From Apilactobacillus kunkeei (GTDB taxonomy: Bacteria > Bacillota > Bacilli > Lactobacillales > Lactobacillaceae), in assembly GCF_005930975.1 (NCBI RefSeq), contig NZ_VBSE01000038.1, positions 1 through 64,000 on the forward strand: 64,000 nucleotides of DNA. Direction: 5' to 3'. The position numbers and the translations under genes were made by a program. Positions 56,003 to 64,000 of the stretch are shown here, piece after piece. Numbering within the stretch: position 1 is the first letter of the stretch; every line of letters starts with the position of its first letter. The notes beneath the pieces are model-generated. The model saw nothing but the letters and a program-made list of their open reading frames with translations, was not told the origin of the DNA and did no database searches.

Positions 56003-57151
56003 CTATGAGTTAATCTTTTTAAATCTTTCGTAAAGTTCATCAAAGACTTCATTAAAACGATTTGCTTCTTCCATTGTGTTATGTTCATCTAATGAAATAC
56101 GCACAGCACTAGTTGCTTCATCTTCATCAACCTTCATAGCAGATAAAGTACCTGAGGCAACGTGACGCTTAGAAGAACATGCACTTGTAGTTGAAATAAA
56201 GATTCCATGACTTTCAAAAGCATGGACGATAGTTTCACCACGAACACCTAAAATTGCAAAACACAAGATATGTGGAGCAAAGTGTTCATTATCCTTTGAG
56301 AATATCTTTACTTTATCAAATTTAGAAATATGTCCTAAAATATTTTGCTTGATTTTGCGTTGTTTTGCAACCTTTTTATCTTCATCATCTAATAATAGAC
56401 GTAAAGCACGTGCCATTGCAGTAATAGCAGGCAAGTTTTCTGTACTACTCCTCAAGTTACGTTCTTGCCCGCCACCTGTAATTAATGGGGCAATCTTCTT
56501 ACCGCTTCGCTTGTACATAAAGCCAACACCTCTTGGTGCATGGAACTTATGGCCTGAGAAAGTTGCAAAATCAACACGATCATTAAAAATCAAGTCTTGA
56601 ATGCCCTTACCAATTCCTTGAACTGAATCAATATGGTAACTGATGTTAGGATAGTCCTTTAAAAGTTCCCCGACTTCTTTAATTGGTTGAACTGCGCCGA
56701 TTTCATTATTCACTGCCATGATAGAAACCAAGATGGTGCTTGGTTTGATAGCCTTTTTTAAATCATCGACAGAGATACGTCCCTCATCATTTACTGGTAA
56801 GTAAGTAACTTCAAAACCCAATTGTGTTAATTGTTCAACAGAGTTCTTTACAGCAGGATGTTCAACAGAGCTTACGATTATATGATTTCCATATGCACGT
56901 TTTTCAAAAGCCGTTCCCTTGATTGCCCAGTTGTCACCTTCTGTTCCACCACTGGTAAATAATATTTCACTTGGCAAAACACCTAGTAGTTTAGCAATTT
57001 GTGCTCTAGATTGTTCCAACAAATTGAATGATTGTTCACCAAATTGATGTAAACTAGATGGGTTTCCCCAAAATTCTTTGCTTACTTTATCGTAAGTTGC
57101 AACAACAGAATCGTCTGGTTTTGTTGTCGCACTATTGTCAAAGTATATCAT
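56003..57151 (-). CDS. cysteine desulfurase (NifZ/IscS-like), partner of ThiI
   Basis: PLP enzyme providing persulfide sulfur; 382 residues. YFDNSATTKP at the N-terminus, FTSGGTEGDNWAIKG near 66, the PLP lysine in FSGHKFHAPRGVGF near 200, and the reactive Cys in STTSACSSKR near 322. Short NifZ-type with ThiI downstream, so its main role is probably tRNA thiolation. I would not call it the Fe-S cluster desulfurase. Confidence 0.92.
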   Translation of the reverse strand: MIYFDNSATTKPDDSVVATYDKVSKEFWGNPSSLHQFGEQSFNLLEQSRAQIAKLLGVLPSEILFTSGGTEGDNWAIKGTAFEKRAYGNHIIVSSVEHPAVKNSVEQLTQLGFEVTYLPVNDEGRISVDDLKKAIKPSTILVSIMAVNNEIGAVQPIKEVGELLKDYPNISYHIDSVQGIGKGIQDLIFNDRVDFATFSGHKFHAPRGVGFMYKRSGKKIAPLITGGGQERNLRSSTENLPAITAMARALRLLLDDEDKKVAKQRKIKQNILGHISKFDKVKIFSKDNEHFAPHILCFAILGVRGETIVHAFESHGIFISTTSACSSKRHVASGTLSAMKVDEDEATSAVRISLDEHNTMEEANRFNEVFDELYERFKKINS

Positions 57152-57209
57152 TATTACCCTTCTTCATTTTTGGATTTGTCCGACTCAACTATATTTGCCA
57201 TTATAACAG

Positions 57210-57252
57210 AAAAAAAGAAGTAACGTTTGAATGACATCAAAGTTACTTCTTT
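57210..57252 (-). terminator. terminator of ezrA
   Basis: On the minus strand AAAGAAGTAAC pairs with GTTACTTCTTTTTTT across about 17 bases. Confidence 0.85.
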
Positions 57253-57255
57253 AAT

Positions 57256-58965
57256 TTATTTGGTTGGTTGTTTTTCATTATAATATTCAGTTTCCATTTG
57301 CTTGTAAGCACCTGGATTAACCTTTTCGATTGCAGCAGCCATGGTAGCTAAACTTTTTTCGTATTGATAACGATTATCGAAGTAGTCCTTAGCTTGCGCA
57401 CAAGCGACGTTTAAATCTTCGTTATTATTTTTATAACGGTTAGCAAATTGCATCAAACGTTCCGATAACATTGCACTATCAATAATGTTTTCTGTATCAG
57501 ATAACAAGTGATCCATTGTGTCTGAAATGTTTGCCAATTTTTGGTTAATCTCATCCATACTAATCTTCACTTGGTTGATTGATGATGATAAATTTGAAAC
57601 TTCGTTGTATACGTAATCATAACGTTCTAGGAAGTCTTCAGTCAAACCAGGAAGGTTTAAGTTATCAATTCTTCTTCTGATGTTTAATAGTTGTAAATCA
57701 AACTTTTGAAGACTATCTCTTGCAACTTTCTCTTCCTTGCTTAGTTCAGCAACAGAATCGTTAATATCTTTTTGTTGTTTTTCAATTGAGCTTAATTCCT
57801 GCTTAGCATCTTGTTGATGCTTTTGAACGACTGAATATACAGCATTGTTACCATTAATTGCATCATAATCATTATTATAGATTGTCTCAATCTTACTAAT
57901 CTTATCTGCCAATTCAGCTGTATTTTCAATTTCATCGTGTTCTAGATTGTAATTCTTGCTCAAACCATTTAGTTCATCACTTAAAATTCTATTTTGATTC
58001 TTAGCATGGAAGATGAAATCATATACCAATCCGATGTTTTTCTTTACTTTACGCTTAGCAATAATTTCTTTTTCCATGATGGCATACATTGAATCAATTG
58101 TTTCTTCGATGTATGTGCATATCTTTTTAGTTTCAGGAATGTCTAGTTCAGCAAGTGACTTCAATCCTTCTTGACATGATTCCTTTAGAGTGTTGATAGT
58201 TTCGTCAATATTATCTTCGACAAAGTTGTAATCAGTTTGAATCATAGTACGATGACCACGTTCAATTTCATCCAATTGTCTTTGATATTCTTTTGATAAT
58301 GAAACATATGTATCAGGAATAATCTTCATTAATTCATTTATTTCATTAATCAAGTTGTTAATCTTGCCAAGCAATTCTTCAGCTTTATTTTGATCCCCAT
58401 TTTCAGTTTCGGCAACAAATTCTTCATAAACACCTTTTATAGAGCTCAATTTATCTTCGAGTTTGTCGCTACTTGGACCAAATGAATAGTTTTGTGATAG
58501 TAATTGTTGGTTAATTTCTCTAATAGTGTTATCAACATCTTCAACCGCCTTGCGGTGTATAGTATCAACTTCTCGCAGTTTACTTAAACCATCATGAATA
58601 TCATTTAGTTTAACGTCAACAACTTCGATGGCCTCCCCTAGGTCACCAATAGTAGCACTGGCTGATAATAGTTTGTAGCTATTAAGGAAATCTTCTGCAT
58701 CACTCATATCATATCTGATACTTGTTAAGTCTGAATTGGTAATTTTTTCATATTGTTCTTTATATTCATTAAATTTGTCGAAAGATTCACCATTTAATTT
58801 AATTTTACCAGTCGCTTCTAACTCGTCTCCGATCATTTCGTTCTTCAGATTAGCCTTTTGCTTTTCCAGACCGTCAAGTCGTTTAAATAGATTCTTTCGA
58901 TAAAAGAATGTCGCTAACAGTAGTATTACAAGCACTACTATTATGAAAATAACCAAATCAATCAT
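57256..58965 (-). CDS. ezrA: septation ring formation regulator EzrA
   Basis: 569-residue regulator of FtsZ ring dynamics: one N-terminal membrane helix (LVIFIIVVLVILLLATFFY) followed by a cytoplasmic array of spectrin-like helical bundles. Length and topology fit EzrA, and conserved patches such as DSMYAIMEKEI and LRRRIDNLNLPGL-like NIRRRIDNLNLPGL are visible. Start ATG has AAGGGG 11 bases upstream. Divergent from the plus-strand msr gene across 168 bases of AT-rich DNA. Confidence 0.92.
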   Translation of the reverse strand: MIDLVIFIIVVLVILLLATFFYRKNLFKRLDGLEKQKANLKNEMIGDELEATGKIKLNGESFDKFNEYKEQYEKITNSDLTSIRYDMSDAEDFLNSYKLLSASATIGDLGEAIEVVDVKLNDIHDGLSKLREVDTIHRKAVEDVDNTIREINQQLLSQNYSFGPSSDKLEDKLSSIKGVYEEFVAETENGDQNKAEELLGKINNLINEINELMKIIPDTYVSLSKEYQRQLDEIERGHRTMIQTDYNFVEDNIDETINTLKESCQEGLKSLAELDIPETKKICTYIEETIDSMYAIMEKEIIAKRKVKKNIGLVYDFIFHAKNQNRILSDELNGLSKNYNLEHDEIENTAELADKISKIETIYNNDYDAINGNNAVYSVVQKHQQDAKQELSSIEKQQKDINDSVAELSKEEKVARDSLQKFDLQLLNIRRRIDNLNLPGLTEDFLERYDYVYNEVSNLSSSINQVKISMDEINQKLANISDTMDHLLSDTENIIDSAMLSERLMQFANRYKNNNEDLNVACAQAKDYFDNRYQYEKSLATMAAAIEKVNPGAYKQMETEYYNEKQPTK

Positions 58966-59133
58966 TTTGACATCTGTCCCCTTACAACTTTTTATTTTAA
59001 TCTTATTTTTTTAGCATTAAACATTTGTATTTTTAATATTTTAATAATAAACTAATTAACTATATTCAATTATATCATACGAGATAATTATTAAAATACC
59101 TAATTATCAATATATACAAGGGAGTTTTCAATT

Positions 59134-59598
59134 ATGAAAATCAATTCAATGCTAGCACAACAGTTAGACGCGCTGTTAACCGATGAACATAACAACGTTG
59201 CCAACATGGCAAATGCCTCTGCACTACTAATGCAAGAACTTCCAGATGTAAGTTGGACCGGTTTTTACACTTATGTGGACGATAAAAACGAATTAATTTT
59301 AGGCCCATTCCAAGGAAAAGTTGCTTGTGTCCACATTAAAAACGGTAGCGGTGTGTGTGGTACTGCATTTGATAAAAATGAAACTATCCGTGTAGAAAAC
59401 GTAAATGATTTTCCAGGTCACATTGCCTGTGATTCAAACAGTAAATCAGAAATCGTTATTCCAATCGAAAAAGATGGAATCCGCTTTGGGGTATTGGATA
59501 TTGACGCCCCAATATTCGATCGATTTTCAAAGGAAGATCAAGAAATGCTAGAAGAATTTGTGAAAGTATTTGAAAACCACATAACCATTGACAATTAG
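59134..59598 (+). CDS. GAF domain free methionine-(R)-sulfoxide reductase
   Basis: fRMsr family enzyme, 154 residues, reducing free Met-R-SO with thioredoxin. The GAF fold is full length; three cysteines typical of the family are seen in KVACVHI (near 69), GVCGTAF (near 79) and GHIACDS (near 101). SWTGFYTYVDD near 37 is the common N-terminal motif. Start ATG follows AAGGGAG. The last four codons carry the -35 box of the rpsD promoter. Confidence 0.92.
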   Translation: MKINSMLAQQLDALLTDEHNNVANMANASALLMQELPDVSWTGFYTYVDDKNELILGPFQGKVACVHIKNGSGVCGTAFDKNETIRVENVNDFPGHIACDSNSKSEIVIPIEKDGIRFGVLDIDAPIFDRFSKEDQEMLEEFVKVFENHITIDN

Positions 59599-59616
59599 TG
59601 GTAATAATCATACAAT
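59588..59616 (+). promoter_or_regulatory. rpsD promoter (inside the end of the msr gene)
   Basis: Consensus TTGACA (59588-59593), 17-base spacer and TACAAT (59611-59616). The -35 overlaps the last codons and stop of the preceding reading frame. Confidence 0.8.
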
Positions 59617-59622
59617 AATTCT

Positions 59623-59795
59623 TGTGTAAAATAATGCAGCAGTACACGGTAAGCTCGTCAACATATTGATGCCTTAATGGTTCAATTAGTACCCTCACGG
59701 CTGCTGAGGTGAACATTGCAGAGCAATATGCACGAATACTAAGTGTACAGTGATTATTTTACTCCAAATAATAATTTTTATTGGAGGATATTTTT
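59623..59795 (+). ncRNA. rpsD leader, likely S4-binding autoregulatory RNA
   Basis: About 170 bases of transcribed, non-coding leader before rpsD. It includes GCAGCAGTACAC at 59637, ACGGCTGCTG at 59697 that can pair back with CAGCAG, and GTACAGTGATTATTTTACTCC before the ribosome binding site, so an extended fold is likely. Bacillus rpsD has a leader bound by S4; I have not aligned them, so the assignment is by position. Confidence 0.6.
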
Positions 59796-60404
59796 ATGTC
59801 TAGATATACAGGTCCAAGTTGGAGAATTTCTCGTCGTCTTGGTATTTCACTTTCAGGTACTGGTAAAGAATTAGCTCGTCGCCCATACGCACCAGGTGAC
59901 CACGGTCAAGGTCGTCGCGGTAAGCTATCAGAATACGGTACTCAATTGAAGGAAAAGCAAAAGCTACGTTTCATGTACGGTTTAACTGAACGTCAATTCT
60001 CAAAACTATTCGTTCGTGCGGGTAAGATTAGAGAAGGTCGTCACGGTGATAACTTCATGGTATTACTAGAACGTAGACTAGACAACGTTGTTTACCGTTT
60101 AGGTTTAGCAACTACTCGTCGTCAAGCTCGTCAATTAGTTAACCACGGTCACATCACTGTTGATGGCAAACGTGTTGACATTCCTTCATACGAAGTAAAG
60201 ATTGGTCAAGTTATTTCAGTTCGTGAAAAATCAAAAGACCTACAAATCATCAAGGAAGCCGTTGAAGCTGTTGTTGGTCGTCCACAATACGTTTCATTCG
60301 ATGCTGACAAACTAGAAGGTTCTCTAACTAGATTACCTCAACGTGACGAAATGAATGCTGATATTGATGCATCACTAATCGTTGAATACTACAACAAGCT
60401 ATAA
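59796..60404 (+). CDS. rpsD: 30S ribosomal protein S4
   Basis: Primary 16S rRNA-binding protein at the 30S body; 202 residues. [19 protein letters not shown] at the start, the S4 signature [20 protein letters not shown] near 92-111 and the S4 RNA-binding domain [20 protein letters not shown]. Start ATG 59796 follows TTGGAGG. Codon use is strongly biased (CGT, GGT, CAA), as expected for a highly expressed gene. It is monocistronic, with its own promoter and terminator. Confidence 0.99.
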   Translation: MSRYTGPSWRISRRLGISLSGTGKELARRPYAPGDHGQGRRGKLSEYGTQLKEKQKLRFMYGLTERQFSKLFVRAGKIREGRHGDNFMVLLERRLDNVVYRLGLATTRRQARQLVNHGHITVDGKRVDIPSYEVKIGQVISVREKSKDLQIIKEAVEAVVGRPQYVSFDADKLEGSLTRLPQRDEMNADIDASLIVEYYNKL

Positions 60405-60427
60405 TTTCTGGTTATACTTGTTGCTCC

Positions 60428-60463
60428 AAAAAAGCGCTTTGCATTTGCAAAACGCTTTTTTTC
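60428..60463 (+). terminator. terminator of rpsD
   Basis: AAAAAAGCGCTTTGCA, TT, TGCAAAACGCTTTTTTT: strong stem with one internal mismatch and seven T. Confidence 0.88.
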
Positions 60464-60523
60464 TACCCACTTTTAATTAATGATAAAATAGTAATAAGAC
60501 ATAAATGAAAAGGAGCAATTAAT

Positions 60524-61003
60524 ATGAGTGAAGATGATGTAAGTAGTCGTTTGGAACAATCATCCATGGGTGGAACTCCAAAAGTTAACCCCGATGAGCA
60601 ACGTAGATATCTAGGAACTTTTAGAGAGCGTGTTTCTTTAGCAATCCAAATCAAGGATTTATCAAATCCAAACGCAGTAAATGCACTTCAAAAAGAATTT
60701 GATAATAATAACAACTACCAACTAATCATTAACGGTAACTTGGATCATGATGTGGTCTCCCCTTTTATCAGACTAGCATCACAAAATAACATTAAGTTTG
60801 TAATTAAAACGGACTCGTTCTACCGTACTGCACCCGATAACTACGGTGTAGTCTATGCTAACAGCCAATCAATTAACGTCAATCCCGTTGATTTCGAAGA
60901 AAAGTACAAGCAGCAAGATACTTCAAATGATTCATCAGAGGATTCTGGTGACAAACAAACCAACCAATCATTTTTTGGTAAATTAAAAAATATATTCAAA
61001 TAA
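60524..61003 (+). CDS. yueI: YueI family protein (DUF1694)
   Basis: 159 residues, function unknown. The family motif PDEQRRYLGTFRERVSLAI is at residues 23-41 and FVIKTDSFYRT near 90. The C-terminus is polar, Asp/Ser-rich and ends in a short amphipathic FFGKLKNIFK, which might touch a membrane. AAGGAG lies before the ATG. It precedes rarA by 13 bases, as in other lactobacilli. Confidence 0.85.
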   Translation: MSEDDVSSRLEQSSMGGTPKVNPDEQRRYLGTFRERVSLAIQIKDLSNPNAVNALQKEFDNNNNYQLIINGNLDHDVVSPFIRLASQNNIKFVIKTDSFYRTAPDNYGVVYANSQSINVNPVDFEEKYKQQDTSNDSSEDSGDKQTNQSFFGKLKNIFK

Positions 61004-61016
61004 AGGTGATGATAAA

Positions 61017-62291
61017 TTGCATCCATTAGCATACCGTATGCGTCCAAAGAAAATTCAAGACGTTGTCGGTCAACAAGACTTAGTCGGTCCGGGTAAAATC
61101 ATCGATCGAATGGTAAAAGCAAAGATTTTATCATCAATGATTCTATATGGACCTCCTGGAACGGGTAAAACCAGTATTGCCAGTGCGATTGCTGGTTCAA
61201 CTAAGTATGCATTTCGTCAACTAAATGCAGCAACAGATACAAAGAAAGACTTACAGATTGTCGCTGAAGAAGCAAAGATGTCTGGAACCGTTGTATTACT
61301 ACTAGATGAAATTCATCGATTGGATAAAACTAAGCAGGACTTCCTGTTACCATTACTAGAAAGTGGAAATATTATCCTAATCGGTGCAACTACTGAAAAC
61401 CCATATATTAATATCAATCCTGCCATTAGAAGCAGGACTCAAATTTTCGAGGTGCACCCTCTTAATGAGGATGATATTAAATCAGCTATAAAACGTGCGT
61501 TAACTGATAAAGACAATGGATTGGGAAATATGAACATCGATTTAGCTAAAAATGCATTACATTTCCTATCCACTAGCACCAACGGTGATTTAAGAAGTGC
61601 TTTAAATGCACTAGAACTGGCAGCTAAGTCCACTTCTGGCGATGAAGAAGGTATCATTCATATATCATTAAAAGATGTAGAATCATGTCTTCAAAGAAAA
61701 GCTTTAACACAAGATAAAAATGGTGATGCTCATTATGATGTTGTTTCAGCTTTTCAAAAATCAATTCGTGGATCGGATGTTAATGCTGCCCTCCATTATG
61801 CTGGTCGTTTAATCGAATCTGGTGACTTAAATTCCATTAGTCGTCGTTTAATGGTAATCGCATACGAAGATGTGGGACTAGCTAATCCAGCTGCTTGTGC
61901 TAGGACTGTTTCAGCCATTGAAGCCGCCAACAAAGTCGGTTTCCCTGAAGCAAGAATTCCGTTAGCCAACGCAATCATCGAATTATGCCTATCACCTAAA
62001 TCAAACACAGCAATGCGTGCGATTGATGCGGCGATTGCGAAAATTAGAACTGGTAACTATGGTGACATTCCTGATCATCTAAAGGATAGTCACTACTCAG
62101 GTGCTAAAAAGTTAGGCCATGGTATTAATTACAAGTATGCTCATGATTATCCAAACGATTGGGTTAAACAACAATACTTACCTAACAAGATTAAAAATGA
62201 TACTTACTATGAGCCCAAAACCAATGGTAAGATTGAAAGTACATTTAAACAGCAATACGAAAAATTACTTCACGCACAGCGTGATAAATAG
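61017..62291 (+). CDS. rarA: replication-associated recombination protein RarA (MgsA)
   Basis: AAA+ ATPase acting at stalled replication forks, 424 residues. PLAYRMRPKKIQDVVGQQ at the start, Walker A GPPGTGKTS near 44, Walker B LLLDEIHRL near 98, sensor 1 LIGATTENP near 121 and a C-terminal tetramerisation region with YKYAHDYPNDWVKQQYLP. Translation starts at TTG 61017, preceded by AAAGGTGAT. Confidence 0.95.
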   Translation: MHPLAYRMRPKKIQDVVGQQDLVGPGKIIDRMVKAKILSSMILYGPPGTGKTSIASAIAGSTKYAFRQLNAATDTKKDLQIVAEEAKMSGTVVLLLDEIHRLDKTKQDFLLPLLESGNIILIGATTENPYININPAIRSRTQIFEVHPLNEDDIKSAIKRALTDKDNGLGNMNIDLAKNALHFLSTSTNGDLRSALNALELAAKSTSGDEEGIIHISLKDVESCLQRKALTQDKNGDAHYDVVSAFQKSIRGSDVNAALHYAGRLIESGDLNSISRRLMVIAYEDVGLANPAACARTVSAIEAANKVGFPEARIPLANAIIELCLSPKSNTAMRAIDAAIAKIRTGNYGDIPDHLKDSHYSGAKKLGHGINYKYAHDYPNDWVKQQYLPNKIKNDTYYEPKTNGKIESTFKQQYEKLLHAQRDK

Positions 62292-62300
62292 GAGTCTACA

Positions 62301-62585
62301 ATGTTAATTAGAATTCTAGTGTTATTAGCGACAATTGTGTTATTCACAATTGGTCGTTTCCTCTTAACCCATACTGATAAACCATTTATGATGCTACATC
62401 CTGAAAGTAATCAAGCACTTGGTAAACTCGTTAAATTCTTTGGAATTGTCTTTTGTGTTTTAGCAACATTTTCAGCAATCGCAATTTTTATTCCAAATAT
62501 CTTTTTCGTTACAACCATTATGGTAATAAGTTGTATAATGTTATTGGTGATGGAGTTAATGTTACTTACATTCATTACCAAGTAA
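62301..62585 (+). CDS. small membrane protein (three helices), possibly DUF3899
   Basis: 94 residues with three predicted membrane helices (residues 3-22, 43-65 and 69-90) and a short basic start. Its place between rarA and a universal stress gene recurs in lactobacilli and fits DUF3899, but I recognise no catalytic motif. AGGAG precedes the ATG. Confidence 0.6.
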   Translation: MLIRILVLLATIVLFTIGRFLLTHTDKPFMMLHPESNQALGKLVKFFGIVFCVLATFSAIAIFIPNIFFVTTIMVISCIMLLVMELMLLTFITK

Positions 62586-62605
62586 ATAGTTTGAGGTGAA
62601 AGAAT

Positions 62606-63067
62606 ATGTTACAAGATTACAGTCAAATTATGATTCCAATCGATGGTTCAAAGAACTCAAAGTTAGCATTCAATAAGTCAATCGAAGTTGCCAAACACAA
62701 TAATGCTGACTTACACATCGTGCACGTAATCGATACGCGATCATTCACTAACCTAGCTAATTTCGACTCATCAATGTTAGATGACGTTACTAGCCGTGTT
62801 AAAGATTCACTAGAAAAATACTTAAAGAAGGCTCAAGATGCTGGAATTAAGAATGTTGATTATACAATTGAATACGGTGCCCCTAAATCAATTATCTCAA
62901 GAGATTTAGTTGATCGTTTCGACACTGATTTAATCATTATCGGTGCCAACGGACAAAGTGCTGCTGAGCGTTTATTAATTGGTTCAGTTGCTTCATACGT
63001 AACTCGTGTAGCAGAATGTGATGTTTTAATCGTAAAATCAGACTTAAACAATAAAGTAGAAAAATAA
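62606..63067 (+). CDS. universal stress protein (UspA family)
   Basis: 153-residue USP fold protein. Ends: IMIPIDGSKNSKLAFNKSIEVA near 9-30 and GANGQSAAERLLIGSVASYV near 113-132, the latter matching the ATP-binding G-x2-G-x9-G-S/T pattern (GANGQ...LLIGSVAS), so nucleotide binding is likely. RBS GAGGTGAAAG. It ends with a strong bidirectional terminator. Confidence 0.9.
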   Translation: MLQDYSQIMIPIDGSKNSKLAFNKSIEVAKHNNADLHIVHVIDTRSFTNLANFDSSMLDDVTSRVKDSLEKYLKKAQDAGIKNVDYTIEYGAPKSIISRDLVDRFDTDLIIIGANGQSAAERLLIGSVASYVTRVAECDVLIVKSDLNNKVEK

Positions 63068-63068
63068 T

Positions 63069-63104
63069 AAAAAGACCTGGGTGTTATTCCAGGTCTTTTT
63101 TTAT
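63069..63104. terminator. bidirectional terminator between uspA and the HTH regulator
   Basis: AAAAAGACCTGG, GTGTTATT, CCAGGTCTTTTTTT: 12-bp stem with A and T runs on both flanks. Confidence 0.88.
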
Positions 63105-63919
63105 TCAACCGTCCAGTCATCATTGACTGCCAATGGATTGTTTTCGCTTAAAAATTGTTTCCAGTATTCAAAAACACCGTTGGGTTGATCTAACTTATCA
63201 AATTTGATGTCAATCCCCTTACTTTCGATACCAACAATACTTCGTAAAAACGCACGACATGATATTTTCTTTAAATAACTTGAATCATTTTTCAAATTCA
63301 ATGTTGTGCAAATTGCATCAAGTTCACGGTATAAAATTAAGAATTGCATATCCTCAATGTCTGATTGACTCATCTGTTTGGTAATTTCAATTGTCTCAAC
63401 CACATATTGATAAGCAATAGAGAATTTACTCATTGCAAAATAGTCAATCGCTAACATCCCCATAATAACCATTTTTTGCATGCTAATCTCATTTTTTTCA
63501 TAGAAATTAAAGTTCAGTCTTTGGAGTTCATCAATCGATGCACTGTAATTTTGATTACTAAGTTGAACTGCAGCATGAATAATTTGGAAATACTTAATAT
63601 CTTCCTTATCTTCCAATTTTTCTTCATACTTGTCCAATTTTTTCTGTATCTCGTCTGGAATACATAATGCTGCACAAAATGGAATGCTATCAATTTCGTA
63701 ACTGGCCACTTTACTCTCGTTTTCAATCACCTTATCAATATCAAGTAACAATATCTTACAAATGTTTTTCACAACATATAAACTAATTTGGTGGTCATAA
63801 CTACCATTTTCAATCTGACAAATCACTGGTTGAGTACAGGCAACTTGTTTAGCAAGCTGGCATTGAGTTATGTTTAAATTTTTACGTCGCTTCTTAATTA
63901 AAGTGCCGTTAATATTCAT
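63101..63919 (-). CDS. HTH transcriptional regulator, Rgg/PlcR-like (RRNPP architecture)
   Basis: 272 residues. N-terminal Xre-type HTH (IKKRRKNLNITQCQLAKQVA near 8-27, CQIENGSY near 36) followed by about 200 residues of helical repeat-like sequence, with no enzymatic motif. This layout matches the peptide-sensing RRNPP group. A cognate peptide gene is not visible: upstream there are only 81 bases left in the window. Start ATG 63919 follows AAAGGA; an ATG at 63943 is less likely. Target genes unknown. Confidence 0.75.
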   Translation of the reverse strand: MNINGTLIKKRRKNLNITQCQLAKQVACTQPVICQIENGSYDHQISLYVVKNICKILLLDIDKVIENESKVASYEIDSIPFCAALCIPDEIQKKLDKYEEKLEDKEDIKYFQIIHAAVQLSNQNYSASIDELQRLNFNFYEKNEISMQKMVIMGMLAIDYFAMSKFSIAYQYVVETIEITKQMSQSDIEDMQFLILYRELDAICTTLNLKNDSSYLKKISCRAFLRSIVGIESKGIDIKFDKLDQPNGVFEYWKQFLSENNPLAVNDDWTVE

Positions 63920-64000
63920 TCTAAAATCCTTTCTTTGAATCACACTTTAAAACTATCATTTAATTCTTTATGTCTAAAACAATCTAATTCATGATCATTA

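Noticed and set aside
1-64000. CRISPR arrays, insertion sequences, prophage or toxin-antitoxin pairs
   Set aside because: No spaced direct repeats, transposase or integrase motifs, or paired small toxin-like genes were seen; gene content is core-genome throughout.

Overview
This window is a stretch of core chromosome from a low-GC member of the Lactobacillaceae. The support is the gene order (yebC-comG-ytxK-ackA; recA-rny-ymdB-mutS-mutL-ruvA-ruvB-yajC; valS-folC-mreBCD-minCD), three T-box leaders, AT-rich codon use and AGGAGG-type ribosome binding sites. A small-genome heterofermentative genus such as Apilactobacillus or Fructilactobacillus is my best guess, but the genus is inference only. 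I see no insertion sequence, prophage, CRISPR array, tRNA gene or toxin system. Most genes lie on the minus strand; plus-strand genes are dedA, yslB and the block from 59134 to 63067.

Layout. 1-313: tandem promoters and leader of what looks like an rRNA operon running off the left edge. 314-5705: cyclophilin, DedA protein, then a minus-strand cluster (metallophosphoesterase, YunD-like 5'-nucleotidase, YutD, HAD phosphatase, TIGR01906 membrane protein). 5819-9628: amino acid permease, acetate kinase, YtxK methyltransferase. 9729-13012: complete comG pseudopilus operon including a 47-residue comGG candidate. 13103-18396: yebC, ccpA with a cre site, two YtxH/YtxG-type proteins, rdgB, murI, yslB, trxA. 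18487-25667: mutS2, cvpA, zapA, yrzB, ruvX, ireB and alaS behind an alanine T-box. 25741-38534: cshB, nrnA, yajC, ruvBA, mutLS, ymdB, rny, recA. 38624-45635: short cinA, pgsA, rodZ, the ymfF/ymfH M16 pair and a three-gene amino acid ABC transporter behind a T-box that reads as histidine. 45712-54105: minDC, mreDCB, folC, and valS behind a valine T-box. 54159-58965: tpx, thiI, a cysteine desulfurase, ezrA. 59134-63067 (+): free-methionine sulfoxide reductase, rpsD with a long leader, yueI, rarA, a small membrane protein, uspA. 63101-63919: an Rgg/PlcR-like regulator.

How the genes fit together. Three themes dominate: DNA repair and recombination (recA, ruvAB, ruvX, mutSL, mutS2, rarA), cell shape and division (mreBCD, rodZ, minCD, ezrA, zapA) and translation (alaS, valS, rpsD, thiI plus desulfurase). 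The T-boxes tie two synthetases and one transporter to tRNA charging.

No clearly new multi-gene system is visible. The most interesting signal is at comGA: its Shine-Dalgarno lies in the 3' arm of a 14-bp terminator-like hairpin that ends just before the start codon, and the loop carries a near match to the competence sigma-factor box. This could block read-through expression while allowing competence-specific initiation. Other leads are a long inverted repeat in the RNase Y leader, the rpsD promoter embedded in the end of its upstream gene, miniaturised minor pseudopilins, absence of queA-tgt and maf-radC from their usual loci, and a cinA reduced to one domain.
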